Positions 16,260-24,346 of a DNA stretch of 33,945 nt are shown here, piece by piece. The position numbers were made by a program, and so were the translations under genes. Where the stretch lies: assembly GCA_002390675.1 (NCBI GenBank), contig DGPZ01000001.1, positions 1-33,945 on the forward strand. The letters run 5' to 3'. Source of the stretch: Deltaproteobacteria bacterium UBA4427. Lineage in GTDB: Bacteria; Myxococcota_A; UBA9160; UBA4427. The notes beneath the pieces were generated by a model that was not told where the DNA came from, made no database searches, and saw nothing but the letters and a program-made list of their open reading frames with translations. Within the stretch, counting starts at the first letter, position 1. Every line of letters begins with the position of its first letter.

Positions 16260-17681
16260 ATGCAGGACTACGAAGCGTACGACGGACTGGGATTGGCTTC
16301 GCTGATCGAGAAGGGTGAAGTCGAGGCGGGAGCCGTTCTTGAAGCCGCGATCGAGCGCCTTTCCAATCGAGACGATCGCTACAGGGCAGTCGTGATTCGG
16401 ATGTTCGAGGAGGCCCGAGCGCAGATCTCGGAGGGTTTGCCGAAGGGGCCCTTTCGTGGGGTCCCCTTCCTCTTAAAGGACCTCCATCTTGCCTGGCCCG
16501 GTGTTCGCCTAACGAACGGATCGCGTCTTTTTGAAGACTCGGTTCCAGACATCGAAAGCGAACTAGTCACACGCTATCGCCGCGCGGGACTCGTCGTCTT
16601 CGGTAAGACCCATTCCCCAGAATTCGGATTGACGACGAGTACGGAGTCGCGAGTCTTCGGCGAGACCGCGAATCCTTGGAACGTGGAACATACATCCGGT
16701 GGATCATCTGGCGGCGCTTCTGCGGCTGTGAGCGCGGGGTACCTGCCGCTTGCGAATGCGAGCGACGGCGGAGGGTCCATTCGAATTCCCGCCGCTTGTT
16801 GCGGCCTATTTGGTATGAAGCCGACTCGCGGCCGCACGCCTTGTGGGCCGACACGCGGTGAGAGTTGGGGCGGTATGAGCGTCGTGCACGCGGTGACCCG
16901 GTCTGTACGGGATAGTGCGGCGTTGTTGGACGCGACGGCCGGCCCTGATTTAGGCGCGCCCTATGCGGCACAGCCTCCCGCTCGGCCTTTCCTTGATGAA
17001 GTGAGCGAAGCGCCCGGCAAGTTGCGGATCGCGGTGCAGGCGGAGGCGTGGAACGGGATGGCCACGCATGATGATTGTCTCGACGCGCTCGCGGAAGCGG
17101 AGGATCTTTGCCGATCGCTCGGACATGAAGTTGTTGAAGCGCCCTTCGATGCGGGCGCGGAACAGCTTAGTCGCGCAGCAGTCACGCTTTTGGCGACGGA
17201 TACACTGAACGCAATGACTGAACGTGCGGATGCTCTTGGTCGTCCACTCGTTGAAGAAGATGTCGAACCTGGAACCTGGGCGATCGCGCAATTTGGGGCG
17301 GCTCGATCCGCATCAGACTATGCCCGTGCTGTGCGAAGGATCCATCAAATCGGCAGGCGACTTGGCGCGCACATGGAAAACTATGACGTCATCTTGTCCC
17401 CGACGATGGCGACGCCGCCGCTTCGACTTGGGAAACTGTCGCTCTCGAATCCGGACCGGGAAGAGCAGGGTGCTGCGACGCTTGCGAGTATCGGCTTCAC
17501 ACAGCTTGCGAACGCGGCGGGGAATCCGGCTATGTCGGTACCGCTGGCTTGGAATGAAGGCGGGCTTCCGATTGGAATTCAGTTTCTTGGCCGAATGAAC
17601 GACGAGGCCACGCTCTTTCGTTTAGCGGGCCAGCTGGAAAAGGCTCAGCCCTGGTTCGATCGACGGCCAGACCTCGACTAG
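16260..17681 (+). CDS. Amidase-signature family hydrolase
   Basis: 473 residues, ATG with GGGGAG six bases upstream. The amidase-signature triad is complete: Lys73 (FLLKDL), cis-Ser149 (TSGGSSGG) and nucleophile Ser173 (DGGGSIRIP), with spacings of 76 and 24 residues, nearly those of fatty acid amide hydrolase. Text after the nucleophile (ACCGLFGMKPTRGR) and near the C-terminus (NAAGNPAMSVPLAWNEGGLP) matches members annotated as 6-aminohexanoate-cyclic-dimer hydrolases or general amidases. It hydrolyses an amide in the cytoplasm; the substrate is unknown. It is not a GatA by context, since gatB and gatC are absent. It precedes a class II aldolase and a D-aminoacylase-like gene on the same strand, hinting at shared amide catabolism. 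Confidence 0.93.
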   Translation: MQDYEAYDGLGLASLIEKGEVEAGAVLEAAIERLSNRDDRYRAVVIRMFEEARAQISEGLPKGPFRGVPFLLKDLHLAWPGVRLTNGSRLFEDSVPDIESELVTRYRRAGLVVFGKTHSPEFGLTTSTESRVFGETANPWNVEHTSGGSSGGASAAVSAGYLPLANASDGGGSIRIPAACCGLFGMKPTRGRTPCGPTRGESWGGMSVVHAVTRSVRDSAALLDATAGPDLGAPYAAQPPARPFLDEVSEAPGKLRIAVQAEAWNGMATHDDCLDALAEAEDLCRSLGHEVVEAPFDAGAEQLSRAAVTLLATDTLNAMTERADALGRPLVEEDVEPGTWAIAQFGAARSASDYARAVRRIHQIGRRLGAHMENYDVILSPTMATPPLRLGKLSLSNPDREEQGAATLASIGFTQLANAAGNPAMSVPLAWNEGGLPIGIQFLGRMNDEATLFRLAGQLEKAQPWFDRRPDLD

Positions 17682-17704
17682 GTCTTGAGCACGATGTGTC
17701 GGGG

Positions 17705-17728
17705 ACTCGACCTGAAGTATTGTCGAGT
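17705..17728 (+). terminator. Possible terminator after the amidase gene
   Basis: ACTCGAC and GTCGAGT pair perfectly around a 10-base loop, starting 23 bases after the stop codon and followed by TTCGTT. The T-tract is short, so termination would be weak. Confidence 0.35.
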
Positions 17729-17823
17729 TTCGTTAGCTGCTCGTGGTTCGGATTCTGCTGAGAAGATGCAACCCCTCATGCCGAATGTCTCTGGGCGGGA
17801 ACTGAGAAAAGGACGAATGCCCG

Positions 17824-18606
17824 ATGAACAAATCGAATACGGCGGAAGCGACTAAAGGCCTCGGCCAAGAGATTGAAACCCGGTTCACCCCGGAACAAAT
17901 TCGTACGCGACGCAAGCGAGACGTGGCCCTCGGCTACCGCTTGTTTGCCTCTCAGAGGTGGGGCGATACGGGCGACGGTCATGTGAGCGGTCGCGACCCC
18001 GAACGGACGGACTGCTTCTGGCTGTTGCGAGAAGGCGTATCTTTTCACGCTGCTCATGTGGATGAGCTCGTGCTAGTCGGGCCTGATGGAGAGATCGTGG
18101 AGGGGCCGGCCAAGAGTCGGATCAACGAGGCAGCTTACTTTATTCATCACCCGATCCTCGAAGCGCGGCCTGATCTAGTCAGTGCGGCGCACGTGCATAC
18201 GGGCTGGGGCACGCCGTTTTCGACGGAGCGTCGACCTATCCTTCCGATCACGCAGGAGTCGTGCCTCTATTTCGAAGATCATGCGCTCTTTGACGACGAA
18301 GAGGTACAGGTCCAAGATACGGCGGGCGGAAAGCGAATTGCTGCGGCGATGGGTGCGAACCGTTCGGTGATTCTTGCAAACCATGGACTCCTGACAGGCG
18401 GTCGCACGGTGGCGGAGGCAGTCGGTAGCTTTATTTCGCTCGAGCGTGTCTGCGAGGCGCATATGAAGGCTCGTGATGCGAAGCCCATCTCGGCTGCAGG
18501 AGCACGCTACGCAAAAGCAGATTTGGTGCGATTGGGGGCGGGGCGGGGGCAGTTTCGATCCCTGGTCGCTCGCCATGTCGGAGCTCCGGAGATCGTCGAA
18601 TCCTGA
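17824..18606 (+). CDS. Class II aldolase/adducin family protein
   Basis: 260 residues. The class II aldolase fold is shown by the zinc ligands His123 and His125 in AAHVHTGWG and His187 in LANHGLLTGG, with a GDTGDGHVSGRDPERTDCFW substrate-loop region near residues 47-66 and SRINEAAYFIHHPILEARPD preceding the first ligands. Family members cleave or epimerise sugar phosphates (fuculose, ribulose-5-phosphate), but this subfamily, whose N-terminus carries TRRKRDVALGYRLFA, is common among uncharacterised proteins in lipid and xenobiotic gene clusters of actinobacteria and proteobacteria. The reaction is therefore unknown. It follows the amidase by 142 bases and precedes the first D-aminoacylase-like gene by 203 bases. 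Confidence 0.9.
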   Translation: MNKSNTAEATKGLGQEIETRFTPEQIRTRRKRDVALGYRLFASQRWGDTGDGHVSGRDPERTDCFWLLREGVSFHAAHVDELVLVGPDGEIVEGPAKSRINEAAYFIHHPILEARPDLVSAAHVHTGWGTPFSTERRPILPITQESCLYFEDHALFDDEEVQVQDTAGGKRIAAAMGANRSVILANHGLLTGGRTVAEAVGSFISLERVCEAHMKARDAKPISAAGARYAKADLVRLGAGRGQFRSLVARHVGAPEIVES

Positions 18607-18809
18607 GCGAGGTGCCTTTGATGGACGAGGTCATCGGGCAGTAGGCGCACAAGCGCCTCGCCCACGCGCAGGCCTGGAGGGGCTAAAAAACCGGCTGTAA
18701 ACGGCCGCCAGAGAGCCAAAGTAGCCCCTTTCGTGGTGCGTCTATTCGATTTAGAGTCTGCTTTGGTTTTATTTTCGCTCTCCCGGCAATCCGCAGAAGG
18801 AATTCACCC

Positions 18810-20528
18810 ATGGCCAAATTTGATATCGTTATCCGCAACGGCATGATCGTCGATGGCGCACGAAACCCACGGTACAAGGGCGACGTTGGCATCAAGGACG
18901 GCAAGATCACGCGCATGGGGCGGATCAAGCCGGGGCAGGCGACGCGGGAGATCGAAGCCGATGGTCTCGTTGTGGCGCCCGGCTTCATCGATCTGCATAC
19001 GCACTACGATGCTCAGGTTTTTTGGGATCCCTACCTAACGACGTCTGGTTGGAACGGCGTGACTTCGGTCGTGGTCGGGAACTGCGGCTTCGGGTTCGCG
19101 CCGTGTAAGAAGGACCTGCAGTACCGAGCGATGGAATCGATGACGAAGGTAGAAGCGATTCCGATGGCGACCATGGAAGCGTCAATTCCTTGGGATTGGG
19201 AAAGCTATCCGGAGATGCTCGACAGCATCGACCGCGTTCCTAAGGCGGTGAACCTGCTTCCCTATATCGGAGTGAACCCGCTTCTTATCTGGGTGATGGG
19301 TCTCGAGGATGCGAAGTCGGGTCGAAAGCCGACTGCGGAAGAGACCGAAGAGCTGAAGCGGTTGTTGAATGAGGCTATGGATGCTGGCGCCTGCGGATGG
19401 TCTTCGCAGAGCCTCGGTACGCCCGGCGATCCTAAGGCTCCGACCGCAGGCGGCGCCGCGCAGTCCGATTTCGACGGCACGCCTATGCCCTCCGACGTGA
19501 TGTGGCCAGAGACACAAATTGCTTTGGCTGAAGTGTTAGGCGAGCGCGGTGAAGGATTTATTGAGCTCTCGGGAGCGACGATGCCCCGAGAACATTGGGA
19601 AGAGCTCGCCGAGGTTTCCGGTGCGCCGATTATTTATCAGGCGCTGCCGGCGTCGAATATGATGATTGAGATGCATAAGAATCTCTTCGAGTGGTTTGAG
19701 GCATGTGGCGAAAAGGGCCTGCGAATCTACGGGCAGGGGATCACTCAAAACCCTCCGCTTCTGTTCACCTTTGACTATTGGGATCTCTGGGGCCCTGTTT
19801 GGGACGAGGTTGCCGGACCTGAAGTTGCCAATGAAACGATCCTCAAGAACCTGGCAGATCCGGCCACACGGGATCGCTTGAGGGCCGAGCCTTTGAAGGT
19901 CCCGTTCATCGGCGGGATCGCCCAGGCACGAGTCGTTTCAGTCGCGAAGAGTGAGAACGAGCAGTACATAGGCAAGAGCATCACTGAAATTGCGGAAGAG
20001 CGCGGCGTCCATGTCGTTGACGCAATCTGCGACCTTGTCGTCTCGGACGATCTCAAGACAAGCTTCCAAGTGCCGCAATTTGATATTGGCCTCGAGGGCA
20101 TCAAGCAGCTGCTCGACAATCCGTGGGTCATCCCGGGACTTTCAGACGGGGGCGCGCATCTCAAGTATCTCGCCGCCGGCAGTTATGCGACGGAGTTGAT
20201 CTCCCAATACGTTCGAGAACATTCGTTTTTGACTCTCGAGGAAGCACATTGGCGACTGAGTGCGCTCCCGGCTTTCTGTGCGGGGTTCCAGGATCGAGGC
20301 ACGCTTCGCGAAGGTGCGGCAGCGGATATCATCGTTTACGACTACGAGAAGCTCGACTACGAGTTCCCGAACTTCCGTCACGACTTGCCGGGAGATGAAT
20401 ATCGCGTCGCCTCTGCGGGAACGGGCTATCGGTACGTCGTGGTCAATGGACAGGTCACGATCGAAGACGACAAAGAGACCCATACCCATTCGGGCAAGCT
20501 GCTTCGAGGCGGACGAGCAAACGCCTAA
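18810..20528 (+). CDS. N-acyl-D-amino-acid deacylase-like amidohydrolase A1
   Basis: 572 residues with AAGGA nine bases before the ATG. It belongs to the amidohydrolase superfamily: composite N-terminal strands (DIVIRNGMIVDGARNPRYKG), then the metal motif His63-Thr-His65 (FIDLHTHYDAQ), Cys92 in VGNCGFGFAPC (the Cys that binds metal in D-aminoacylase), and Asp446 in GLSDGGAH. The C-terminus carries GTLREGAAADIIVYD and VVVNGQ, the usual end of the family. The two His ligands that D-aminoacylase has between Cys96 and Asp366 (ATHMR and SHLK-type motifs) are not visible; the equivalent text is FIELSG and IIYQAL. The substrate may therefore differ from N-acyl-D-amino acids. A paralogue lies at 26912. 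Cytoplasmic; it precedes the first RND gene on the same strand. Confidence 0.88.
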   Translation: MAKFDIVIRNGMIVDGARNPRYKGDVGIKDGKITRMGRIKPGQATREIEADGLVVAPGFIDLHTHYDAQVFWDPYLTTSGWNGVTSVVVGNCGFGFAPCKKDLQYRAMESMTKVEAIPMATMEASIPWDWESYPEMLDSIDRVPKAVNLLPYIGVNPLLIWVMGLEDAKSGRKPTAEETEELKRLLNEAMDAGACGWSSQSLGTPGDPKAPTAGGAAQSDFDGTPMPSDVMWPETQIALAEVLGERGEGFIELSGATMPREHWEELAEVSGAPIIYQALPASNMMIEMHKNLFEWFEACGEKGLRIYGQGITQNPPLLFTFDYWDLWGPVWDEVAGPEVANETILKNLADPATRDRLRAEPLKVPFIGGIAQARVVSVAKSENEQYIGKSITEIAEERGVHVVDAICDLVVSDDLKTSFQVPQFDIGLEGIKQLLDNPWVIPGLSDGGAHLKYLAAGSYATELISQYVREHSFLTLEEAHWRLSALPAFCAGFQDRGTLREGAAADIIVYDYEKLDYEFPNFRHDLPGDEYRVASAGTGYRYVVVNGQVTIEDDKETHTHSGKLLRGGRANA

Positions 20529-20979
20529 CGAAAGTGCATAGCAAGCAGGCTCGGAGTATAAGCTCGATTCGGTAGTGAAACCCCCACAGGAGCGGCTCCA
20601 CCGCAATGTCCGAGCCGCATCGCAATTATATGAAGCCGACTCTTCGGAACCCGGCGCGCTGACGGCAGCGCTCTTCTTGGTGCCGAGCGGTTATACCTGG
20701 CGCCGAGTCTAGGGAGAGGCGCACGTCGATCGAGCAGTCCGTCCTATCCGATCACTTTGGTTCTGGGACGATCGATCGCATCGGATTAGTCGAGCACCGA
20801 CTACTAGGCGAACCGGTACGAATCACTTCCGTCGTATTGGCCTGACTGGGTGCGGATCGTGGTCTGGATTGACATGCTCAACCTTCGCCGAAGAGATCTG
20901 GCGGAGTGAGCCTAAGGCCCTACTTTGAATCGAGCATCGCACTCGCGTAATCGGTACAGATGAGGCAGACGAGAAAAAA
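20529..20979 (+). other. Intergenic region with a coding-like remnant
   Basis: No intact gene is seen. Codons from 20723 to a TGA at 20843-20845 read protein-like (GTIDRIGLVEHRLLGEPVRI, then TSVVLA), with no start codon and only about 40 residues, so it may be the 3' end of a lost gene or chance. The last part is the leader of the following RND gene, with an A7 run directly at its ATG. Confidence 0.3.
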
Positions 20980-23445
20980 ATGACGGAATCGAACCAACCG
21001 CTTCGTCTTCGGATAGAAGATGCGCTCGGGGAATGGGCCCATTTCGTCGCGAGACATCGCTGGTCCTTGGTCGCGGCGATGACCGTCGTCACGATCGTGC
21101 TTGGAAGTTTCGCTCCTTCCATGGTCATCAAGATGGCTTCCGAGGATTTCCTCTTCGAGGATGACCCGGTCCGCGCCCGCTATGACGCCTTTAAAGAAGA
21201 CTTCGGCCAAGATCAGATTTCGACGCTGTCGATCACCCCGCCTGAAATTTTCGACCTTGAGTTTTTGACTAAGCTCGCAGCATTTCATAGAGATCTAGAA
21301 AACGAAGTCCCCTTTCTCGAAGACCTGACGAGTCTCGTCAACGTTCGCTCGACGTACGGTCGTGGCGACGAACTGGTCGTCGAGGACCTGCTCGATGATA
21401 TGCCGACGACGGAGGCCGAACTGATCGCGCTGCGTGATCGTGTTCTATCAACGCCTTTTTATGTGAAGACGGGGGTGCTGTCGAGCGATGGTGGCTCGAC
21501 AGGCGTACGGATTGAAGTGGCGGTGTACGGCGACGGCACGACATACGCGACCGAGACTCCAGAGGAGAGCGCCTCTGATGACCTTGACCTCGAAGGATTC
21601 GGAGAGGATGAGGCGGGAGCGGCGACCAAGAAAAAGCCTTTCCTTTCAGGCGTCGAAAACGCGCAATTGATTGGCGCGATTCAAAATGTCATCGACCGCT
21701 ACGCGGGGCCAGATTTTCCGATCCTAGCGGCTGGCGGGACCATGATGACTTACGAGTTCACGCAACAGCTCGGTCGCGACGTACCTCTCTTCTTTGGAGG
21801 CGGGCTCTTAGTGATCGGCATTCTGCTGATCGTGCTATTTCGGCGTTTAGGCGCCGTTCTGCTTGCGATCGCGGTCGTCGTACCCGCTTCGATCAGCACT
21901 TTCGGGCTCGCTAGCTATTTCGGGATTGCATTCAGTGCCCCTGCGCAGCTGGTCCCTTCCTTCTTGTTGGCGATCGGTGTTAGCTATTCCGTTCACCTCG
22001 TGACTATCTTCATGACGGATCGTGGGGAAGGGCGAACTCGCGCGGACAGCCTCGAACATGCATTACGTCATTCCGGATTGCCGATCCTCATGACGGGAAT
22101 GACTACCGCGGCGGGCCTGCTTTCGTTTATGGCAGCAGAAATGAAGCCAATCCAAGAAATGGGAATGATCTCGACGATCGGGGTCGTGGTGATGCTTTGT
22201 TATTCGATGGTGCTTTTGCCGGCACTACTTTCGATTCTGCCGCTGTCGGGGCGGGAGGCAAAGGCGGAGGGGGCGGTTGACCGAATTCTGGCAGCGCTTG
22301 CGGTGTCCTCTGCCCGGCATCCTTGGCCGATCGTTATCGTGACCGCCGTGCTAGTCGTGGGGGCGTTTGTCGGGATGACGCGGCTCTATGCGAGTTCCGA
22401 CCCCGTCAGCTGGTTTCCGGATGATCATCCCTATCGCGTTGCAGCAGATCTCTTAGGCGAGCGCTACGGCGGGACCTCCGCGATCGAGATCGTCATAGAC
22501 ACGGGACGAGAGAACGGCATCAAAGACCCGGAGTTGATGCGTCGTCTTGAGCAAATTGAAATAATTACTGAGGAGTTCAAGGCCAATGGTGCACGGCTGT
22601 CTCATACGAATTCGATCGTGGATATCGTGAAAGAGACGCACCAGGCGCTCAATGAGAATGATCCTGAATACTATGAGATCCCTTCTGACCCTTTGCTTCT
22701 ATCCCAGGAGCTGTTGCTCTTTGAGAACAGCGGGTCGGACGATCTAGAAAAAGTCGTCGATAGCCAGTTCAGCCGCGCCCGCTATACGGTGCGTTCGTAT
22801 TGGACGAACGGGGTCTCTATGGGGCCCTTCCTGGATCAGTTCGAGCCGAAGGTGCAGGAAGCGATCGGCGAGATGGCAGATGTCAAATTCACGGGCATGT
22901 CGAGTCTAATGGCAAGGACCGTTGATGCTGTGCAGGAGAGCATGATTAGGAGTTATGCACTGGCGCTCGCGCTGATCACGCCGCTTATGATCTTGCTAAT
23001 CGGAAGCTTGCGATCTGGGCTCGTGAGCATGGTTCCTAATCTCGTGCCCATTTTGCTGACGCTTGGACTCATGGGGTTCGCGGGAATTCCGCTTGATATG
23101 TTCACACTGCTGGCTGGTTGCATAGCGATCGGCCTCGCAGTTGATGACAGTATCCACTTTATCTCTGGCTTCCGGCGCTATCGGCATCAGGGCTACGACC
23201 CGGTGGCGGCGGTCGAGCGAACGATGCAGACAACGGGACGTGCGCTGCTCTTTACTACAATCGCGCTGACTATGGGGTTCACCGTACTGCTGATGTCAGA
23301 GATGCTTAACCTTCAACAGGTTGGCGCGCTGACGACCTTTGCGATCGCCGCAGCGTTCTTGCTCGATGTGACTGTTACGCCCGCGCTTCTCGTGCTGACG
23401 CACCGAAAAGAACGGATCGAATCAACTGAAGTGCCAACGCCCTAA
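20980..23445 (+). CDS. RND-superfamily (MMPL/COG1033) transporter R1
   Basis: 821 residues with the duplicated RND plan. TM1 (about 28-48) is followed by a large periplasmic loop with KEDFGQDQISTLSI, then TM2-6 (about 255-435). TM7 near 446-468, a second loop with SDPVSWFPDDHPYRVAADLL, and TM8-12 (about 650-815) make up the second half. The second half has the acidic pair Asp722-Asp723 in IGLAVDDSIHFISGF, while the equivalent place in TM4 (LAIGVSYSVHLV, 330-340) has Tyr336 and no Asp. Relatives include MmpL, HpnN-type hopanoid transporters and patched-like lipid exporters, so a hydrophobic or lipid cargo is likely. The stop overlaps the convergent methyltransferase gene by four bases. It has a paralogue, R2, on the other strand. 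Confidence 0.92.
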   Translation: MTESNQPLRLRIEDALGEWAHFVARHRWSLVAAMTVVTIVLGSFAPSMVIKMASEDFLFEDDPVRARYDAFKEDFGQDQISTLSITPPEIFDLEFLTKLAAFHRDLENEVPFLEDLTSLVNVRSTYGRGDELVVEDLLDDMPTTEAELIALRDRVLSTPFYVKTGVLSSDGGSTGVRIEVAVYGDGTTYATETPEESASDDLDLEGFGEDEAGAATKKKPFLSGVENAQLIGAIQNVIDRYAGPDFPILAAGGTMMTYEFTQQLGRDVPLFFGGGLLVIGILLIVLFRRLGAVLLAIAVVVPASISTFGLASYFGIAFSAPAQLVPSFLLAIGVSYSVHLVTIFMTDRGEGRTRADSLEHALRHSGLPILMTGMTTAAGLLSFMAAEMKPIQEMGMISTIGVVVMLCYSMVLLPALLSILPLSGREAKAEGAVDRILAALAVSSARHPWPIVIVTAVLVVGAFVGMTRLYASSDPVSWFPDDHPYRVAADLLGERYGGTSAIEIVIDTGRENGIKDPELMRRLEQIEIITEEFKANGARLSHTNSIVDIVKETHQALNENDPEYYEIPSDPLLLSQELLLFENSGSDDLEKVVDSQFSRARYTVRSYWTNGVSMGPFLDQFEPKVQEAIGEMADVKFTGMSSLMARTVDAVQESMIRSYALALALITPLMILLIGSLRSGLVSMVPNLVPILLTLGLMGFAGIPLDMFTLLAGCIAIGLAVDDSIHFISGFRRYRHQGYDPVAAVERTMQTTGRALLFTTIALTMGFTVLLMSEMLNLQQVGALTTFAIAAAFLLDVTVTPALLVLTHRKERIESTEVPTP

Positions 23446-24296
23446 CGGGTCGCGACGGCCAGCCTGAATCGTTCTGGGATTTCTAGGGTGAGCTGGCTCG
23501 GGTCAAGGTATCTCGACACCAGGTCCGCTGGGTGAAGGATCTCTGCCTTTGCGAAGCCCGTGGCTTCAACAGCCTGGCCGAGTTCGGTGGGTTCGTATCG
23601 ATTGATCTGGGGCTCACCTGCCCCGTTCAAATACTCGGCCATCGCCTTGCGAATGATTTGATACCGCTCGGGCAGCATGTCCCAGGGCAACATTGAGTCG
23701 AAGATGAGCTCGCTTGTAGGAGCCATGAGCTTTGCCAGATCGCGAAGGGATGACTCTGCCGTGTCACGATTAAGGTAGTAGATAACGCCCATCCAGGAGA
23801 CGACGCAGGGCTTAGTCGGATCGAAGTCTGTCTTGGCGAGGACCTCGGACGTGCTCTGCCGTTCGAAGTCACAGGGTACGAGGCGGGTGTTATTCGGGGT
23901 GGTCCATCCTAGTTCCTCGAGTCGATTCATTTTCCACGACTGAGTGCTTGGATGGTCAACTTCGTAGAGGCGGAGCTCGCTGATCCCAGGAGGCTGTCGC
24001 CATGCGAAAGAATCGAGCCCGGCCCCAAGAATCACGAACTGCCTAACGCCATGCGCATAGGCTTTTATGAGTTGATCTTCTACGAAGCGTGCCCGAAGCG
24101 GCAGGAAGAAGCGGTTCTCGAGCATGATCCAAGGCCCGCCGTCCGCGTATCCCTCGATCATGGCGAGACCCTCGACATCCAGCAGCGCCTCCGCGTGGAT
24201 GTCGTTCAACAAGGGTGGCTTGGGGTCGAATCGCAGATGGGCCGCGCGCGCCGCAGCGACTTGAAATGCAGTGTTACTCGGTCGTCCTTCGATCAT
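23442..24296 (-). CDS. LCM-family SAM-dependent methyltransferase
   Basis: 284 residues, with GGAG seven bases before the ATG. It matches the leucine-carboxyl-methyltransferase-like family (TIGR00027 type): the SAM motif FVILGAGLDSFAWRQPP (about 87-103), an acidic strand LYEVDHPSTQSWKMNRL, and VVSWMGVIYYLNRDT in the middle (motif IV area), then SELIFDSMLPW. Many actinobacterial and deltaproteobacterial paralogues have unknown O- or carboxyl-substrates. It lies 50 bases downstream of RND gene R2 on the same strand, so it is likely translated from the same transcript and may methylate the compound that R2 handles. Its 3' end overlaps the R1 stop by four bases. Confidence 0.92.
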   Translation of the reverse strand: MIEGRPSNTAFQVAAARAAHLRFDPKPPLLNDIHAEALLDVEGLAMIEGYADGGPWIMLENRFFLPLRARFVEDQLIKAYAHGVRQFVILGAGLDSFAWRQPPGISELRLYEVDHPSTQSWKMNRLEELGWTTPNNTRLVPCDFERQSTSEVLAKTDFDPTKPCVVSWMGVIYYLNRDTAESSLRDLAKLMAPTSELIFDSMLPWDMLPERYQIIRKAMAEYLNGAGEPQINRYEPTELGQAVEATGFAKAEILHPADLVSRYLDPSQLTLEIPERFRLAVATR

Positions 24297-24346
24297 GGCT
24301 TCTCCAGAGAAGTAATGACGATAACGCTCTTCGGGTCACATTCGAC

